A stretch of 64,000 bases of DNA, from the NCBI GenBank assembly GCA_001570385.1, contig BBYL01000036.1, positions 26,071 to 90,070 of the forward strand, in the 5' to 3' direction. Within the stretch, counting starts at the first letter, position 1. Each line of letters starts with the position of its first letter. The notes beneath the pieces were generated by a model, which was not told the DNA's origin, ran no database searches, and saw only the letters and a program-made list of their open reading frames with translations. Below are positions 43,834-53,500 of this stretch, in pieces. This DNA comes from Microtetraspora glauca. GTDB lineage: Bacteria > Actinomycetota > Actinomycetes > Streptosporangiales > Streptosporangiaceae. The translations under genes were made by a program, and so were the position numbers.

Positions 43834-44901
43834 GTGAGGCTGGACTCACTCCGTCATCTGTACGAGCGCCGGGGGCCCTTCATCTCGGTCTACCTCGACA
43901 CGGCCCGTACGACCGAGGACGCGGCGAGCGCGGTCGAGCTGCGCTGGCGGCGGCTCGACGGCGAACTGGCGAAGGCGGGGGCGCCGCCCGAGCTTCGCGA
44001 GCCCGTCGGCGAGCTGGTCAACGACCCGGTGGAGGCCGCGCCCGGACGCGCCGTGTTCGCCGAGGGCTCGTCCGTCGCGCTGACCGAATCGCTGGCCGCG
44101 CCGCCCCGGCGCGAGATCGCCCGCTGGTCGCCGCTGCCGCACGTAATGCCGATGCTGGCCCAGCGCGGGGAGACCGTGCCGCATCTTCAGGTGCTCGCCG
44201 ACCATGCGGGCGCGGACGTGATCATCTCCTGCGGCGGGCCGAAACGCGAGCTGTCGGTCGAGGCCGCCGACTGGCCCATCCAGAAGACCGGCCAGGGGGG
44301 ATGGTCGCAGACCCGGTACGAACGGGACGCCGAGGAGACCTGGCGGCGCAACGCGGTCGCGACCGCCGAGGTGATCGACAAGGAGTCGCACGGCATCGGC
44401 GCGGAGGTCATCGTGCTGGCGGGCGAACCGCAGACCCGTCACATGATCATGGAGGCTCTCGGCAAGGACACGGCCGGGCGCGTCGTGGTCGCCGAGCGCG
44501 GTAGCCGCGCTCCCGGATCCGCGAATGAACCGTTCCAGGCGGAGGTGGATCGCGCCCTCGCCGCGTGGGTGCGCAAGGGCGGCGCCGCGCTGCTCGCCGC
44601 CTACCAGGCGGGGCCGTACGCGACCGGACTGGCCGAGACCGCGCGGGCGCTGCGCGAGGGGCGGGTGCGGACGCTGCTGCTGCGGGACGACCCGTCGGCC
44701 GACGCCACGCTGTGGATCGGTCCCGAGGGGAACCAGCTCGCGGCCGATCCCGGCGAGCTGAGCGACCTGGGCGTCGAGCTGCCGATGGAGGAGCGGGCCG
44801 ACGCCGCGCTGGCCCGCGCCGTCGCCGTGACCGGCGCCGAGCTCTGGTTCGTGCCGGAGCTCGACTCTCCCGACGGTGTCGGCGCGGTGCTCAGGTTCTG
44901 A
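43834..44901 (+). CDS. Rv2629/baeRF-type ribosome-associated factor
   Basis: A 355-residue protein of the Vms1/eRF1-like (baeRF) family represented by Rv2629 of M. tuberculosis. It opens MRLDSLRHLYERRGPFISVY-type (first 20 residues), has a central domain with HLQVLADHAGADVIISCGGP and ends with the eRF1 domain 3-like alpha/beta unit (RVRTLLLRDDPSADATLWIG, ELWFVPELDSPDGVGAVLRF). Homologues related to Balon bind dormant ribosomes, so a hibernation or ribosome-rescue role is likely. The GTG at 43834 follows GGGGAGA. It is the second gene after DUF2795 and is convergent with lutC. Confidence 0.84.
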   Translation: MRLDSLRHLYERRGPFISVYLDTARTTEDAASAVELRWRRLDGELAKAGAPPELREPVGELVNDPVEAAPGRAVFAEGSSVALTESLAAPPRREIARWSPLPHVMPMLAQRGETVPHLQVLADHAGADVIISCGGPKRELSVEAADWPIQKTGQGGWSQTRYERDAEETWRRNAVATAEVIDKESHGIGAEVIVLAGEPQTRHMIMEALGKDTAGRVVVAERGSRAPGSANEPFQAEVDRALAAWVRKGGAALLAAYQAGPYATGLAETARALREGRVRTLLLRDDPSADATLWIGPEGNQLAADPGELSDLGVELPMEERADAALARAVAVTGAELWFVPELDSPDGVGAVLRF

Positions 44902-44919
44902 TCGCGGGCGTCGTGGTCG

Positions 44920-45576
44920 TCAGCGGGCGATCACGACTTCGAGGGTCCGCGGGCCGTGCACGCCTTCGACCCGGTTGAGCTCGATGTCGCTGGTAGCCGA
45001 CGGGCCGCTGATCCAGGTCAGCGGCCTTTCGGGGGACAGGCGGGCGACGGCGTCCGGCACTCCGGCCACGATCTGCCCGGCGCCGACCACGCACAGGTGG
45101 TAGTCCGGGAGCAGCGTCAGCGCCCGCCGTCCCTGGCCGTGCCCGGCGTCGAGGACGATCGTCCCGGTCTCCGCGATCGCCACGGCGCATCCGGTGATCA
45201 CACCGTCCACGCCGTCGAGGTCGGCCGCGCTCAGCTCGGGATCGTCCCCCACCGTGTCGTACGGCTCACGGTCGCGCGGCTCACGCTCCAGCCAGGCCGG
45301 TGGGAGGCCGTCCGGCACGACGAGGCGCCCGGTCTTCCTGCGGGTGAGCGCCTCCTCGACCACGGAGGCGATCTCGGCCTCGGGCACCACGTGGACGATC
45401 GCGCGGTAGTCGCGGAGCCGCTCGGCGAGCAGGTCGATCAGGCGGTCACCGCCTGCCGGGGTCGCGCCGCCGGTCGCGTCGCCGGTCACGCCACGGTAGG
45501 CGCGCGGCACCTCGACGTCGGGCGCGCCCGCGACGGCGCCGCGGACGCGGGCGAGGATCAGGTCGCGCGAGTTCAT
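44920..45576 (-). CDS. lutC: Lactate utilisation protein LutC (LUD domain)
   Basis: A 218-residue LUD-domain protein, third component of the LutABC L-lactate oxidation complex. SRDLILARVRGAVAGAP is the usual start, and DGVDGVITGCAVAIAETGTI, VLDAGHGQGRRALTLLPDYH and the C-terminal WISGPSATSDIELNRVEGVH are the conserved LUD blocks, including the GPSxTxDIE motif. The ATG at 45576 overlaps the lutB stop (ATGA), fixing the start. It is convergent with the Rv2629-type gene. Confidence 0.94.
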   Translation of the reverse strand: MNSRDLILARVRGAVAGAPDVEVPRAYRGVTGDATGGATPAGGDRLIDLLAERLRDYRAIVHVVPEAEIASVVEEALTRRKTGRLVVPDGLPPAWLEREPRDREPYDTVGDDPELSAADLDGVDGVITGCAVAIAETGTIVLDAGHGQGRRALTLLPDYHLCVVGAGQIVAGVPDAVARLSPERPLTWISGPSATSDIELNRVEGVHGPRTLEVVIAR

Positions 45577-46997
45577 CGGTCGCCTCCGCCGGTACGGTCC
45601 CACCAGCCACGGAACGATTCACGAGGGATATCCGGTATGTCGCGGGTATCGGTCCAGGCCGACATCGGACCGGGCAGGCGCTTGGGCACGAACCGGCGCA
45701 ACCTCCCGCCTGCCCGCTGCGCCCGCGCCAGCCGTTCCGGCCGGTTGAAGATCCACCCGGCGGCGGCCATGCCGAGACGCTCGGCGCGCGGGTGGCGGGC
45801 CTTGGCCCGCAGATCGACCAGCACCTGCGGGATGTCGATGGCCACCGGGCACACCTCGTAGCAGGCTCCGCACAACGACGACGCGTACGGGAGCGACCGG
45901 TCCAGCTCGGAATCCAGGCCGCGGAGCTGGGGGGTGAGGATCGCCCCGATCGGCCCGGGATAGACGGATCCGTACGCGTGGCCGCCCGCGCGCTCGTAGA
46001 CCGGGCAGACGTTGAGGCAGGCGGAGCAGCGGATGCAGCGCAGCGCCTGGCGTCCGACCTCGTCGGCGAGGACGTGGGTGCGGCCGTTGTCGAGGAGCAC
46101 GAGGTGGAACTCCTGGCCCTCGGCGGCCCCGGTCCAGGTGGAGGTGTAGGGGTTCATCCGCTCCCCCGTCGAGCTCCTGGGCAGGAGCTGGAGGAAGACC
46201 TCCAGGTCGCGCCAGGACGGCAGGAGCTTCTCGATGCCGACGACGCTGATCAGCGTCCGGGGCAGGGTGAGGCACATCCGGCCGTTGCCCTCGGACTCCA
46301 GGACGACCAGGGTCCCGGTCTCGGCGATCATGAAGTTGGCCCCGGAGATCGCGACCTTGGTGGAGAGGAAGCGTTCCCGCAGGTGCAGCCGGGCCGCCTC
46401 GGCGAGCGCGCGGGGCTCGTCGGTCAGGCCCTCCGGCGCCGGGCGGCCCCACTCGCCCATCCGCTCCTGGAAGATCTCGCGGATCTCCGCGCGGTTCCGG
46501 TGGATCGCCGGGACCAGGATGTGCGAGGGCCAGTCGTCGCCGAGCTGGACGATCAGCTCGGCCAGGTCGGTCTCGTACGCGGTGACGCCCTCGGCCGCGA
46601 GGGCCTCGTTCAGTCCGATCTCCTGGGTGGCCATCGACTTGACCTTGACCACCTCGGTCTCGCCGGTGGCCTTGACCAGGCCGGCGACGATCCGGTTGGC
46701 CTCGTCGGCGTCCCTGGCCCAGTGGACGTGGCCGCCCGCGGCGGTGACCGCCTCCTCGAGCTGGACGAGGTAGCGGTCCAGGTTGCGCAGGGTGTGGTCC
46801 TTGATCGCCTTGCCGGCCTGGCGGAGCTCCTCCCAGTCGGGCAGCTCGCCGACCACGCTCGCCCGCTTGTCGCGGATGGTGTGCGTCGCCTTGCGCAGGT
46901 TGAACCGCAACTGCGAGTCGCGTACGGCCTTCGCGGCGTTGGAGGGGAAGCTCCGCTGGAGCGCGCTGGCGGGCATGCCGAGGAAGGTGCGGGTCAT
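45573..46997 (-). CDS. lutB: Lactate utilisation iron-sulfur protein LutB
   Basis: A 474-residue LutB. The N-terminal LUD domain (about 60-300) has VVKVKSMATQEIGLNEALAA and SGANFMIAETGTLVVLESEG; the C-terminal ferredoxin-like region carries two 4Fe-4S motifs, CIRCSACLNVCPVYE (about residue 315) and CGACYEVCPVAIDIP (about 365). It transfers electrons from lactate oxidation. The ATG at 46997 overlaps the lutA stop and MTRTFLGMPASALQRSFP is the normal start; the frame running further upstream is not used. Confidence 0.95.
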   Translation of the reverse strand: MTRTFLGMPASALQRSFPSNAAKAVRDSQLRFNLRKATHTIRDKRASVVGELPDWEELRQAGKAIKDHTLRNLDRYLVQLEEAVTAAGGHVHWARDADEANRIVAGLVKATGETEVVKVKSMATQEIGLNEALAAEGVTAYETDLAELIVQLGDDWPSHILVPAIHRNRAEIREIFQERMGEWGRPAPEGLTDEPRALAEAARLHLRERFLSTKVAISGANFMIAETGTLVVLESEGNGRMCLTLPRTLISVVGIEKLLPSWRDLEVFLQLLPRSSTGERMNPYTSTWTGAAEGQEFHLVLLDNGRTHVLADEVGRQALRCIRCSACLNVCPVYERAGGHAYGSVYPGPIGAILTPQLRGLDSELDRSLPYASSLCGACYEVCPVAIDIPQVLVDLRAKARHPRAERLGMAAAGWIFNRPERLARAQRAGGRLRRFVPKRLPGPMSAWTDTRDIPDIPRESFRGWWDRTGGGDR

Positions 46998-47710
46998 GGC
47001 TCCGTCACCTCCGTCGCGGCGAGGATCTCGGCCAGATGCATGATCTTGACTCCGGTCTTCTGACGGGTGAGCGTTCCCCCGATGTGCATCAGGCAGGAGT
47101 TGTCGGCGGCGCACAGGACTTCCGCCCCCGTGGTCATGACATTTCCCACCTTGTCAGCACACATCGCGGCGGAGATATCAGGATTTTTCACGGCAAAGGT
47201 GCCGCCGAAGCCGCAACATTCCTCGGCGCCGGGCAGCGGCACGAGGTCCAGGCCCCGGACGTTCCGCAGTAGTCGCAGCGGCCGGTCCCCCAGGTGCAGG
47301 CCGCGCAGGGAGTGGCAGGTGGGGTGGTAGGTCACCCGGTGCGGGAAGTACGCCCCCACGTCGGTCACGCCGAGCACGTCGATCAGGAACTCGGAGAGCT
47401 CGTACACCTTCGGCACCACCGCGCCGGTGGCGGCGGGCGCCAGTTTCGGATACTGCTCGCGCACCATGGCGCCGCACGAGCCCGAGGGCACGACCACGGC
47501 GTCGTAGCCGCCGAAGACGTCCGCGAAGTGGCGCGCGAGCCGTACGCCCTCCTCGCGGTAGCCGGTGTTGACGTGCATCTGCCCGCAGCAGGTCTGCGCC
47601 CGGGGGAACGCGACGTCGACGCCGAGGCGGCGGAGCAGCGTCACCGTCGCCTTCCCCGTACCGGGGAAGAGCGTGTCGTTGACGCAGGTGATGAACAAGG
47701 CGACCCGCAC
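46994..47710 (-). CDS. lutA: Lactate utilisation protein LutA (CCG-domain)
   Basis: A 238-residue LutA with two CCG-type cysteine motifs: FPRAQTCCGQMHVNTG (about residue 45) and PGAEECCGFGGTFAVKN (about 165), which bind Fe-S clusters as in heterodisulfide reductase subunits. FITCVNDTLFPGTGKAT opens the protein. The GTG at 47710 (VRVALFITC) is favoured because GGGAG lies 6 nt upstream, giving the usual family length; an upstream in-frame ATG at 47725 has no ribosome site and abuts the operators. First gene of lutABC, divergent from its GntR regulator. Confidence 0.92.
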   Translation of the reverse strand: MRVALFITCVNDTLFPGTGKATVTLLRRLGVDVAFPRAQTCCGQMHVNTGYREEGVRLARHFADVFGGYDAVVVPSGSCGAMVREQYPKLAPAATGAVVPKVYELSEFLIDVLGVTDVGAYFPHRVTYHPTCHSLRGLHLGDRPLRLLRNVRGLDLVPLPGAEECCGFGGTFAVKNPDISAAMCADKVGNVMTTGAEVLCAADNSCLMHIGGTLTRQKTGVKIMHLAEILAATEVTEP

Positions 47711-47728
47711 GTACGGCTCCCGCATGTA

Positions 47729-47739
47729 TGGTCGGACCA
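47729..47739. promoter_or_regulatory. GntR/FadR-type operator 1
   Basis: TGGTCGGACCA, an 11-nt palindrome of the T-G-G-T-C-n-G-A-C-C-A class used by FadR-subfamily regulators, between lutA and the gntR gene. Confidence 0.75.
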
Positions 47740-47741
47740 AA

Positions 47742-47756
47742 TATGGTCAGACCATA
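47742..47756. promoter_or_regulatory. GntR/FadR-type operator 2
   Basis: TATGGTCAGACCATA, a perfect 15-nt palindrome centred 15 nt from operator 1. The pair sits upstream of both lutA and the divergent gntR gene and is likely bound by that regulator, with autoregulation. Confidence 0.78.
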
Positions 47757-47795
47757 CACCCGGCATGGCGGGCTCCACTCGAGGAGGACAGGACG

Positions 47796-48509
47796 TTGAG
47801 CGACGGCGATCGTTCGCAGGAAGCCGGGCGCGGACCGGCGGGCCCCCGGACGCGGGCCTTCGAAGAGGTCCTGGACCGGATCGAGGAGCGGATCGCCGCC
47901 GACGGGCTCACCGTGGGCGACCGGCTGCCGGGTGAGCGCCAACTCGCCGAGCAACTCCGGGTGAGCCGGTCGTCGGTCCGCGAGGCCCTCCGCGCCCTCG
48001 CGACGCTCGGCGTGGTGTCGTCCCAGGTCGGCCGGGGCCCGGACGCGGGAGCCGTACTGACCTCCCGGCCGGACAGCGCGCTCACCGACCTGCTCCGCCT
48101 CAACCTCGGCCTGTCCACGCTCTCCATGCGCGAGGTCGTGGACACCCGCCTCATGATCGAGCAGTGGGCGGCCGCCCACGCGGCGCGCGACGGCGGAGCC
48201 GCGCTGGACGACATGGCCCGCGCCATCGCCGCGATGGACGCCGCCACCACGCCCGAGGAGTTCGTCGAGCACGACATCGCCTTCCACATGGCGATCGCGG
48301 CGGCGTCGGGCAACCGGCTCACCTCCGCGATCATGCGGGCGCTGCGCGACGCGGTACGGCGGTACGCGATCGAGGCGGTGCTGCGCCTCGGGGACACCGT
48401 GGATCTCCAGGCGGACCACCGGCGCATCCACGACGCCGTCAGGGACGGCGACGCCGCCGCCTCCGTCGTCGCGGTCACCGAGCATCTGGCCCGTGCCTAT
48501 CCAGGGTAG
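47796..48509 (+). CDS. FadR-subfamily GntR regulator of lut genes
   Basis: A 237-residue regulator. The GntR winged helix is GDRLPGERQLAEQLRVSRSS and VREALRALATLGVVSSQVGR (residues about 40-80); the C-terminal FCD effector domain (about 95-230) carries metal-ligand residues in DTRLMIEQWAAAHAA, EHDIAFHMAIAAASGN and HRRIHDAVRDGD. Such regulators (LldR/LutR type) usually respond to lactate. The start is uncertain: TTG at 47796 follows GAGGAGG at good spacing and no better in-frame ATG/GTG is present before the HTH. Divergent from lutABC with two operators between. Confidence 0.85.
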   Translation: MSDGDRSQEAGRGPAGPRTRAFEEVLDRIEERIAADGLTVGDRLPGERQLAEQLRVSRSSVREALRALATLGVVSSQVGRGPDAGAVLTSRPDSALTDLLRLNLGLSTLSMREVVDTRLMIEQWAAAHAARDGGAALDDMARAIAAMDAATTPEEFVEHDIAFHMAIAAASGNRLTSAIMRALRDAVRRYAIEAVLRLGDTVDLQADHRRIHDAVRDGDAAASVVAVTEHLARAYPG

Positions 48510-48520
48510 AACGTGTTCTA
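48507..48520. promoter_or_regulatory. KstR-type operator before the F420 oxidoreductase
   Basis: TAGAACGTGTTCTA, a perfect 14-nt palindrome fitting the mycobacterial KstR consensus TnnAACnnGTTnnA at every fixed position. It lies 39 nt before the GTG at 48559, overlapping the last codon of the GntR gene. Confidence 0.7.
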
Positions 48521-48558
48521 ATCAGGTTCCATGCGCGCGATGTGATCGAGGAGGATCA

Positions 48559-49572
48559 GTGGCCGAGGACCTGAGACTGGGACTGAATCTTGGTTACTGG
48601 CAGCGGACCGCCGACGACGCGACCGAGCTCGTCCAGGCCGCCGAACGCCTGGGCTACGACTCGGTCTGGACGGCCGAGGCGTACGGCAGCGACGCCTTCA
48701 CCCCGCTCGCCTGGTACGGCGCGCGAACCAGCAGGATCAAGCTCGGCACGAGCGTGGCGCAGCTCTCCGCGCGCACCCCGGCGGCGACCGCGATGACCGC
48801 GATGACGCTGGACCACCTCACCGGCGGCCGGCTGCTCCTCGGCGTCGGCGCGTCCGGTCCGCAGGTCGTCGAAGGCTGGTACGGCCGGCCGTTCGCCCGG
48901 CCGCTGGCCAGGACCCGCGAGTACGTCGAGATCATGCGGAAGATCTGGCGGCGGGAAGAACCTGTTACCAACGAGGGACCGCACTACCCGCTGCCGCTGC
49001 CCGGCGGCCTGGGCAAGCCGCTGAAGCTGATCACGCGCCCGCTCCGCGACGACATCCCGGTCTACCTCGGCGCGGAGGGCCCGAAGAACGTCGCGCTGGC
49101 CGCCGAGATCGCGCAGGGATGGCTGCCGCTGTTCGCCTTCCCCGAGAAGATCGCCGCGATGTACGGCGAGGCGCTGGAGGGGGCCCGGCCGGGATTCGAC
49201 GTCGCCGCCATGGTCATGGTGCTGGTCACCGACGACGTCAGAGCCGCCCTGGACGGCGTCAAGATGATGCTCACGCTGTACATCGGGGGCATGGGCGCGA
49301 AGGCGCGCAACTTCCACGCGGACATCATCGGCCGCATGGGATACGCCGAGGCGGCGGAACACATCCAGGCGCTCTACCTCGCGGGGCGCAAGGACGCGGC
49401 GTTCGCCGCGATACCGGACGAACTGGCCGACGGCATCTCCCTCGTCGGGCCTCCCGGCCGGATCCGCGAGCGCCTGGCACCGTGGCGCGCGAGCCCGGTG
49501 ACGAACCTGCTGGTCATGGGCCCGCGCGACGAGGAGACGCTGCGGACCGTCCGCGACCTCGTCCTCGGATGA
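48559..49572 (+). CDS. F420-dependent LLM-class oxidoreductase, Rv3520c-like
   Basis: A 337-residue luciferase-like monooxygenase-fold protein using F420 or FMN. RLGLNLGYWQRTADDATELV, SVWTAEAYGSDAFTPLAWYG, TSVAQLSARTPAATAMTAMT and LGVGASGPQVVEGWYGRPFA closely resemble what I recall of Rv3520c, a member of the KstR (cholesterol catabolism) regulon. The long central segment contains KNVALAAEIAQGWLPLFAFP. The GTG at 48559 has GAGGAGGA upstream. A KstR-type palindrome precedes the gene. Steroid or isoprenoid-chain catabolism is likely; the exact substrate is unknown. Follows the GntR gene after 49 nt but is probably controlled on its own. Confidence 0.9.
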   Translation: MAEDLRLGLNLGYWQRTADDATELVQAAERLGYDSVWTAEAYGSDAFTPLAWYGARTSRIKLGTSVAQLSARTPAATAMTAMTLDHLTGGRLLLGVGASGPQVVEGWYGRPFARPLARTREYVEIMRKIWRREEPVTNEGPHYPLPLPGGLGKPLKLITRPLRDDIPVYLGAEGPKNVALAAEIAQGWLPLFAFPEKIAAMYGEALEGARPGFDVAAMVMVLVTDDVRAALDGVKMMLTLYIGGMGAKARNFHADIIGRMGYAEAAEHIQALYLAGRKDAAFAAIPDELADGISLVGPPGRIRERLAPWRASPVTNLLVMGPRDEETLRTVRDLVLG

Positions 49573-49574
49573 CC

Positions 49575-49597
49575 CCGCGCCCGACCGGCCGGCGCGG
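49575..49597 (+). terminator. Short hairpin after the F420 oxidoreductase gene
   Basis: A 7-bp stem CCGCGCC with GGCGCGG and a 9-nt loop, directly after the stop codon; no T-tract. A modest terminator candidate. Confidence 0.4.
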
Positions 49598-49758
49598 CGG
49601 CTCTTTCACCAGCGGGGATCGATCGCCCGGCCAAATGCCGGGAAGTACGTGCCAAACCTTTCTATGGCCTGCGGCAGGCACCGAATCGGCCCCGATTAGC
49701 CCAGGTACCAATGGGATACGAGAGAGGCAAGTGACACGGAGGCCGGGGGGAGAAACAC

Positions 49759-50514
49759 ATGCGGTCCGCGTCGTCAGAAGTGAGCCGGTCGGCCGTGGCG
49801 GTCTACGCGAGCCTCGGCGCCCAGGTCGCCTCGATGGCCGCCCTCGTCGTCTTCGAGCACGTACGCGGGCGGCGGCTGACCCGGGAGATCGCCGCGTTCG
49901 GTGGCGATCCGCATGATCCGGCCGCCCACGAGGTGGTCGGGGCGGTGACCGTGTTCGCGCTTCTCATGCTGCTGCTCGCCGCGGCCACGATCACCGCCGC
50001 GGTGGCGTACCTGAGCTGGCTGCACCGGGTGCGGCGGAGCGGCTCCGGGCTCTACGCGGTCGGCGCCTGGCTGCTGCCGGGGGTCAACCTTGTGGCGCCG
50101 CCGATCATCGCCGACCGCGCCTGGCGGGAGGCGGCGCACGGCCGGGAGAGCCGGTCCCGCTGGCTGCCGCTCCTCATCGGCTGGTGGGTGAGCTGGCTGG
50201 CGCTGATCTGGCTGGTCCTGATCAGGCTGCCGCGGACCCACAGCCAGGCCGACCTGACGGGAGCGGGGCTGCTCGAACTGGTGACCGCGGCGGTCGCCGC
50301 CGCGCTGTGCGCCGTCACCGTCCACCGGATCACCCGGCTCAGGACCGTCAGGACGCCGGCCGCGCAGGCCGACGCCGGACGTCATCGCCTGCGCGTACGG
50401 GTGGGGCCCGAGCTGCCGGAACTCGCGTGCCAGAGCCGACGCTGGGGCTCGGTGGGATGGGCCAGGAACGCCGCGGCGTCGCGCACCCCCGGAGTCGGGC
50501 CGATGTCGGAGTAG
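49759..50514 (+). CDS. DUF4328 membrane protein
   Basis: A 251-residue protein with a DUF4328 core (about 10-190): four membrane helices and the conserved AYLSWLHRVRRSGSGLYAVG, WLLPGVNLVAPPIIADRAWREA (in part) and WLPLLIGWWVSWLALIW. Function unknown. The ATG at 49759 follows GGGGGGAG. The last 60 residues are hydrophilic and have no membrane helix (RTVRTPAAQADAGRHRLRVR); they overlap the 3' end of dnaE2 on the other strand by 133 nt, so this tail may be read-through rather than conserved. Confidence 0.8.
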   Translation: MRSASSEVSRSAVAVYASLGAQVASMAALVVFEHVRGRRLTREIAAFGGDPHDPAAHEVVGAVTVFALLMLLLAAATITAAVAYLSWLHRVRRSGSGLYAVGAWLLPGVNLVAPPIIADRAWREAAHGRESRSRWLPLLIGWWVSWLALIWLVLIRLPRTHSQADLTGAGLLELVTAAVAAALCAVTVHRITRLRTVRTPAAQADAGRHRLRVRVGPELPELACQSRRWGSVGWARNAAASRTPGVGPMSE

Positions 50515-53500
50515 GGCGAGAGCCGGTAGCCGTTGTCGTACTCGATGCGGCGCCCGCCCACGCCCCCGCCGGACCCCGGCCTCTCGTCCAGGCGGGCGCG
50601 TACGGCGGCGATGCCGCCATGGGGCTCCGGGGCACGCCACAGCTCGTCGAGGTCGACGAGGTTCCAGCAGTGCAGGGCGCGCAGCGAGACGGCCCGCGCG
50701 CCGGTGCGCCGGACCACCCCCCTCGCGACCAGCAGCCAGGACCCGAACACGGTCGCCGCCGTGTGCGCCTGCACCGACTCGAAGAACGTCAGGTCGATCG
50801 GACCGGTGGAGTCGTCGAGGGTGAGGAAGATGACCCGCTGGCCCGAGCGCACGGCGGGCGTCTGGGTGGCCACCTTGACCCCGGCGACCAGGATCTCCGC
50901 GCCGTTTCGCTGCCTCAGCAGGTCTCTCGACCGGACCACGCCGATCGCGTCGAGCAGTTCCTCGTGGAAGCCGATCACATGCCGGCTGACGTCCATGCCG
51001 AGGACGGCGAGCTCCGCCTCGACCACCTCCGCCTCGGTCATCTCCGGCAGCTCGCCGGGGATGACCTGCTCGGTGAACCCCATCGGAAGCTGCACGGCCG
51101 TCGCGTCCCGCCTGGCCGCCACTCCGGCCGACGAGGACCGGTCGAGCGCTCCGACCTGGGCGATCAGGTCCCTCCTGGTCAAGCTGCCCGGCCGCCACCG
51201 GGGGCCGCCGGGGCGCAGGCCGTACATGGCGTCGAGGCCGCCGACCTCAACGATCCGCTCGGCGACGGGCCGTGACGGGCGGGCCCGCTCCCAGAAGTCG
51301 GCCATCGAGGTGTACGGCTGGCCGGCGACCATCCGGGCGACCTCGGCCTCGCTGACCCCGCGCACCGCGGAGAACGGCACGCGCAGGCCGTATCCCCTGC
51401 CGATCTCCGGGTCCCGTTCGCCGTCGGGTTCCGTGGCGGGTCCGCCGCCGGGTTCCAGGTCACCGGGCCGGACGCGGAGGGCCAGCGGCTCCCCGGTCTT
51501 CTCGATCCGCCAGTCCCTGCCGGAGTGGTTGACGTCCAGGGCCAGGATGTCGACGCCGCACCGGCGGGCCTCGTCGAGGATCACGCGGCTGGGATACATG
51601 CCGGGCTCGTGGGTGAGCACGCCCGCGAAGAAGGCGGCCGCGTGGTGCCGCTTGAGCCACGCCGACTGGTAGGTGGGCAGCGCGAACGCCGCCGCGTGCG
51701 CCTTGCAGAACCCGAACGCGCCGAACGCGTCGAGGATCTTCCACGCCTTCTCCACCGTGGCGGGATCGAAGCCCCGCTCCCCGGCCAGCGGCACGAACCA
51801 GTCGCGGACCGCCTCCCTGCCCTGCGGGGTGTCGAGGGCGCGGCGGGCCTTCTCGGCCTCGGAGAGCCCGCATCCGGTCATGACGTCGATGACCTTCAGG
51901 ACCTGCTCGTGGAAGACGACCACGCCGTGGGTCTCCCGCAGCGGCTCGCGCAGCTCCTCGTGGGCGTACGACGGCCGCCGGAAGCCGTGCCTGGCCTCGA
52001 GGTACGGCGTGACCATGTCGGAGTTGACCGGGCCCGGCCGGAACAGCGAGATGTCCACGATCAGGTCGTGCATCGTGCGGGGCTCCAGCTTGGCGACCAG
52101 CTCCCGCTGGCCGGGTGACTCGATCTGGAAGCAGCCGATCGTGCGGCCGGAGCAGATCATGTCGTAGGTGTCGGTGTCGTCGCGAGGAACCCCGTCCAGC
52201 TCGATCCGCAGGTCGTCGACCCGCTCGATCTCACCGAGCGCGTGGGCCATCGCGGACTGCATGCGCACGCCGAGCACGTCCAGCTTGAGCAGGCCCGCCT
52301 CCTCGACGTCGTCCTTGTCGAACTGCGACATCGGGAAGTCGAGCAGGCTGCGCTCCACCGGGGTGCGGTCGCGCAGCGTGGCGTTGCCGACCAGCACGCC
52401 GCAGGGGTGCAGCGCGATGTGCCGGGGCAGCCCGTCGAGCTTCTCGGCCAGCCGGAACACCGTCTCCAGCGACCGGTCGTTCAGCCCGCTGTCGCGCAGC
52501 TCGGGCAGGTCGGTCAGGGCGGCCCTGATCTGCTTGGCGCGGATGTGCGGAAACGCCTTGGCGACGGCGTCGACCTCGTGCGGGGGCAGCCCCATGGCCG
52601 CGCCGACCTCCCTGATCGCGCTGCGGGCGCGGTAGGTCTCCATCATGGAGACACAGGCCACCCGCGCCTCGCCGTACCGGCCGAGGATCGCGCGGTAGCA
52701 GTCGAGCCGGCGCGCGGACTCGACGTCCACGTCGATGTCCGGCAGTCCGTGGCGGCCCTCGGACAGGAAGCGCTCCATCAGCAGGCCGTGTTCGAGCGGG
52801 TTCACCTCTCCGATGCCGGTGAGGTAGGTGACCAGGCTGCCCGCGCCGGAGCCGCGGATCGCGCAGCGCACGCCCATGTCCCGGATCATGTCGGTGATGC
52901 CGGCCACCGCGACGAAGTAGCCGGACAGCCGCTTCCTCTCGATGATGTCCAGCTCGGCGGCGAGCCGGTCCCTGGCCTCTTTCGAACGTTCCATTCCCCG
53001 GCGGCGCAGGCCGTCGTCGCAGCGGTTCCGCAGCATCGGGACCGGATCGCCGCCGATCTCCGGCAGGTGCAGCGCGCCGGGCGGGTCGGACAGGAGCGGG
53101 ACGATCTCGACCGGATCGAGCGCGCACCTCTCCGCGACGTGACGCGTCTCCGCCAGGAGGCGGACCATCCGGTTCCTGTCGCCGCCGCAGACCCGGGCCG
53201 CCACCGGGCCCATCTCCTCGCCGCTCTTGAGGTACGCCTGCGTGGAGGGCTCCAGGTGCCGGACGTGCAGCGGGGCGAGCCTGCGCGCGGCGTCCAGCAC
53301 GTTGCCCACCTGGTGGTCTGTGGTGTCGAGGTGGCGCACCGCGTTGGTCAGCACGGCGGGGACGCCCGCCGAGTCGGCCAGGCCGATCATCCGGGCGGCG
53401 GTGTTCGCATCGCGGTAGCCGTAGTGGTCGGTCACCTCGACCACGACGTCGGGCACCGCCGCGCGCCAGGCGGCCAGCAGCGTCCTGGCCTCGTCGTCGC

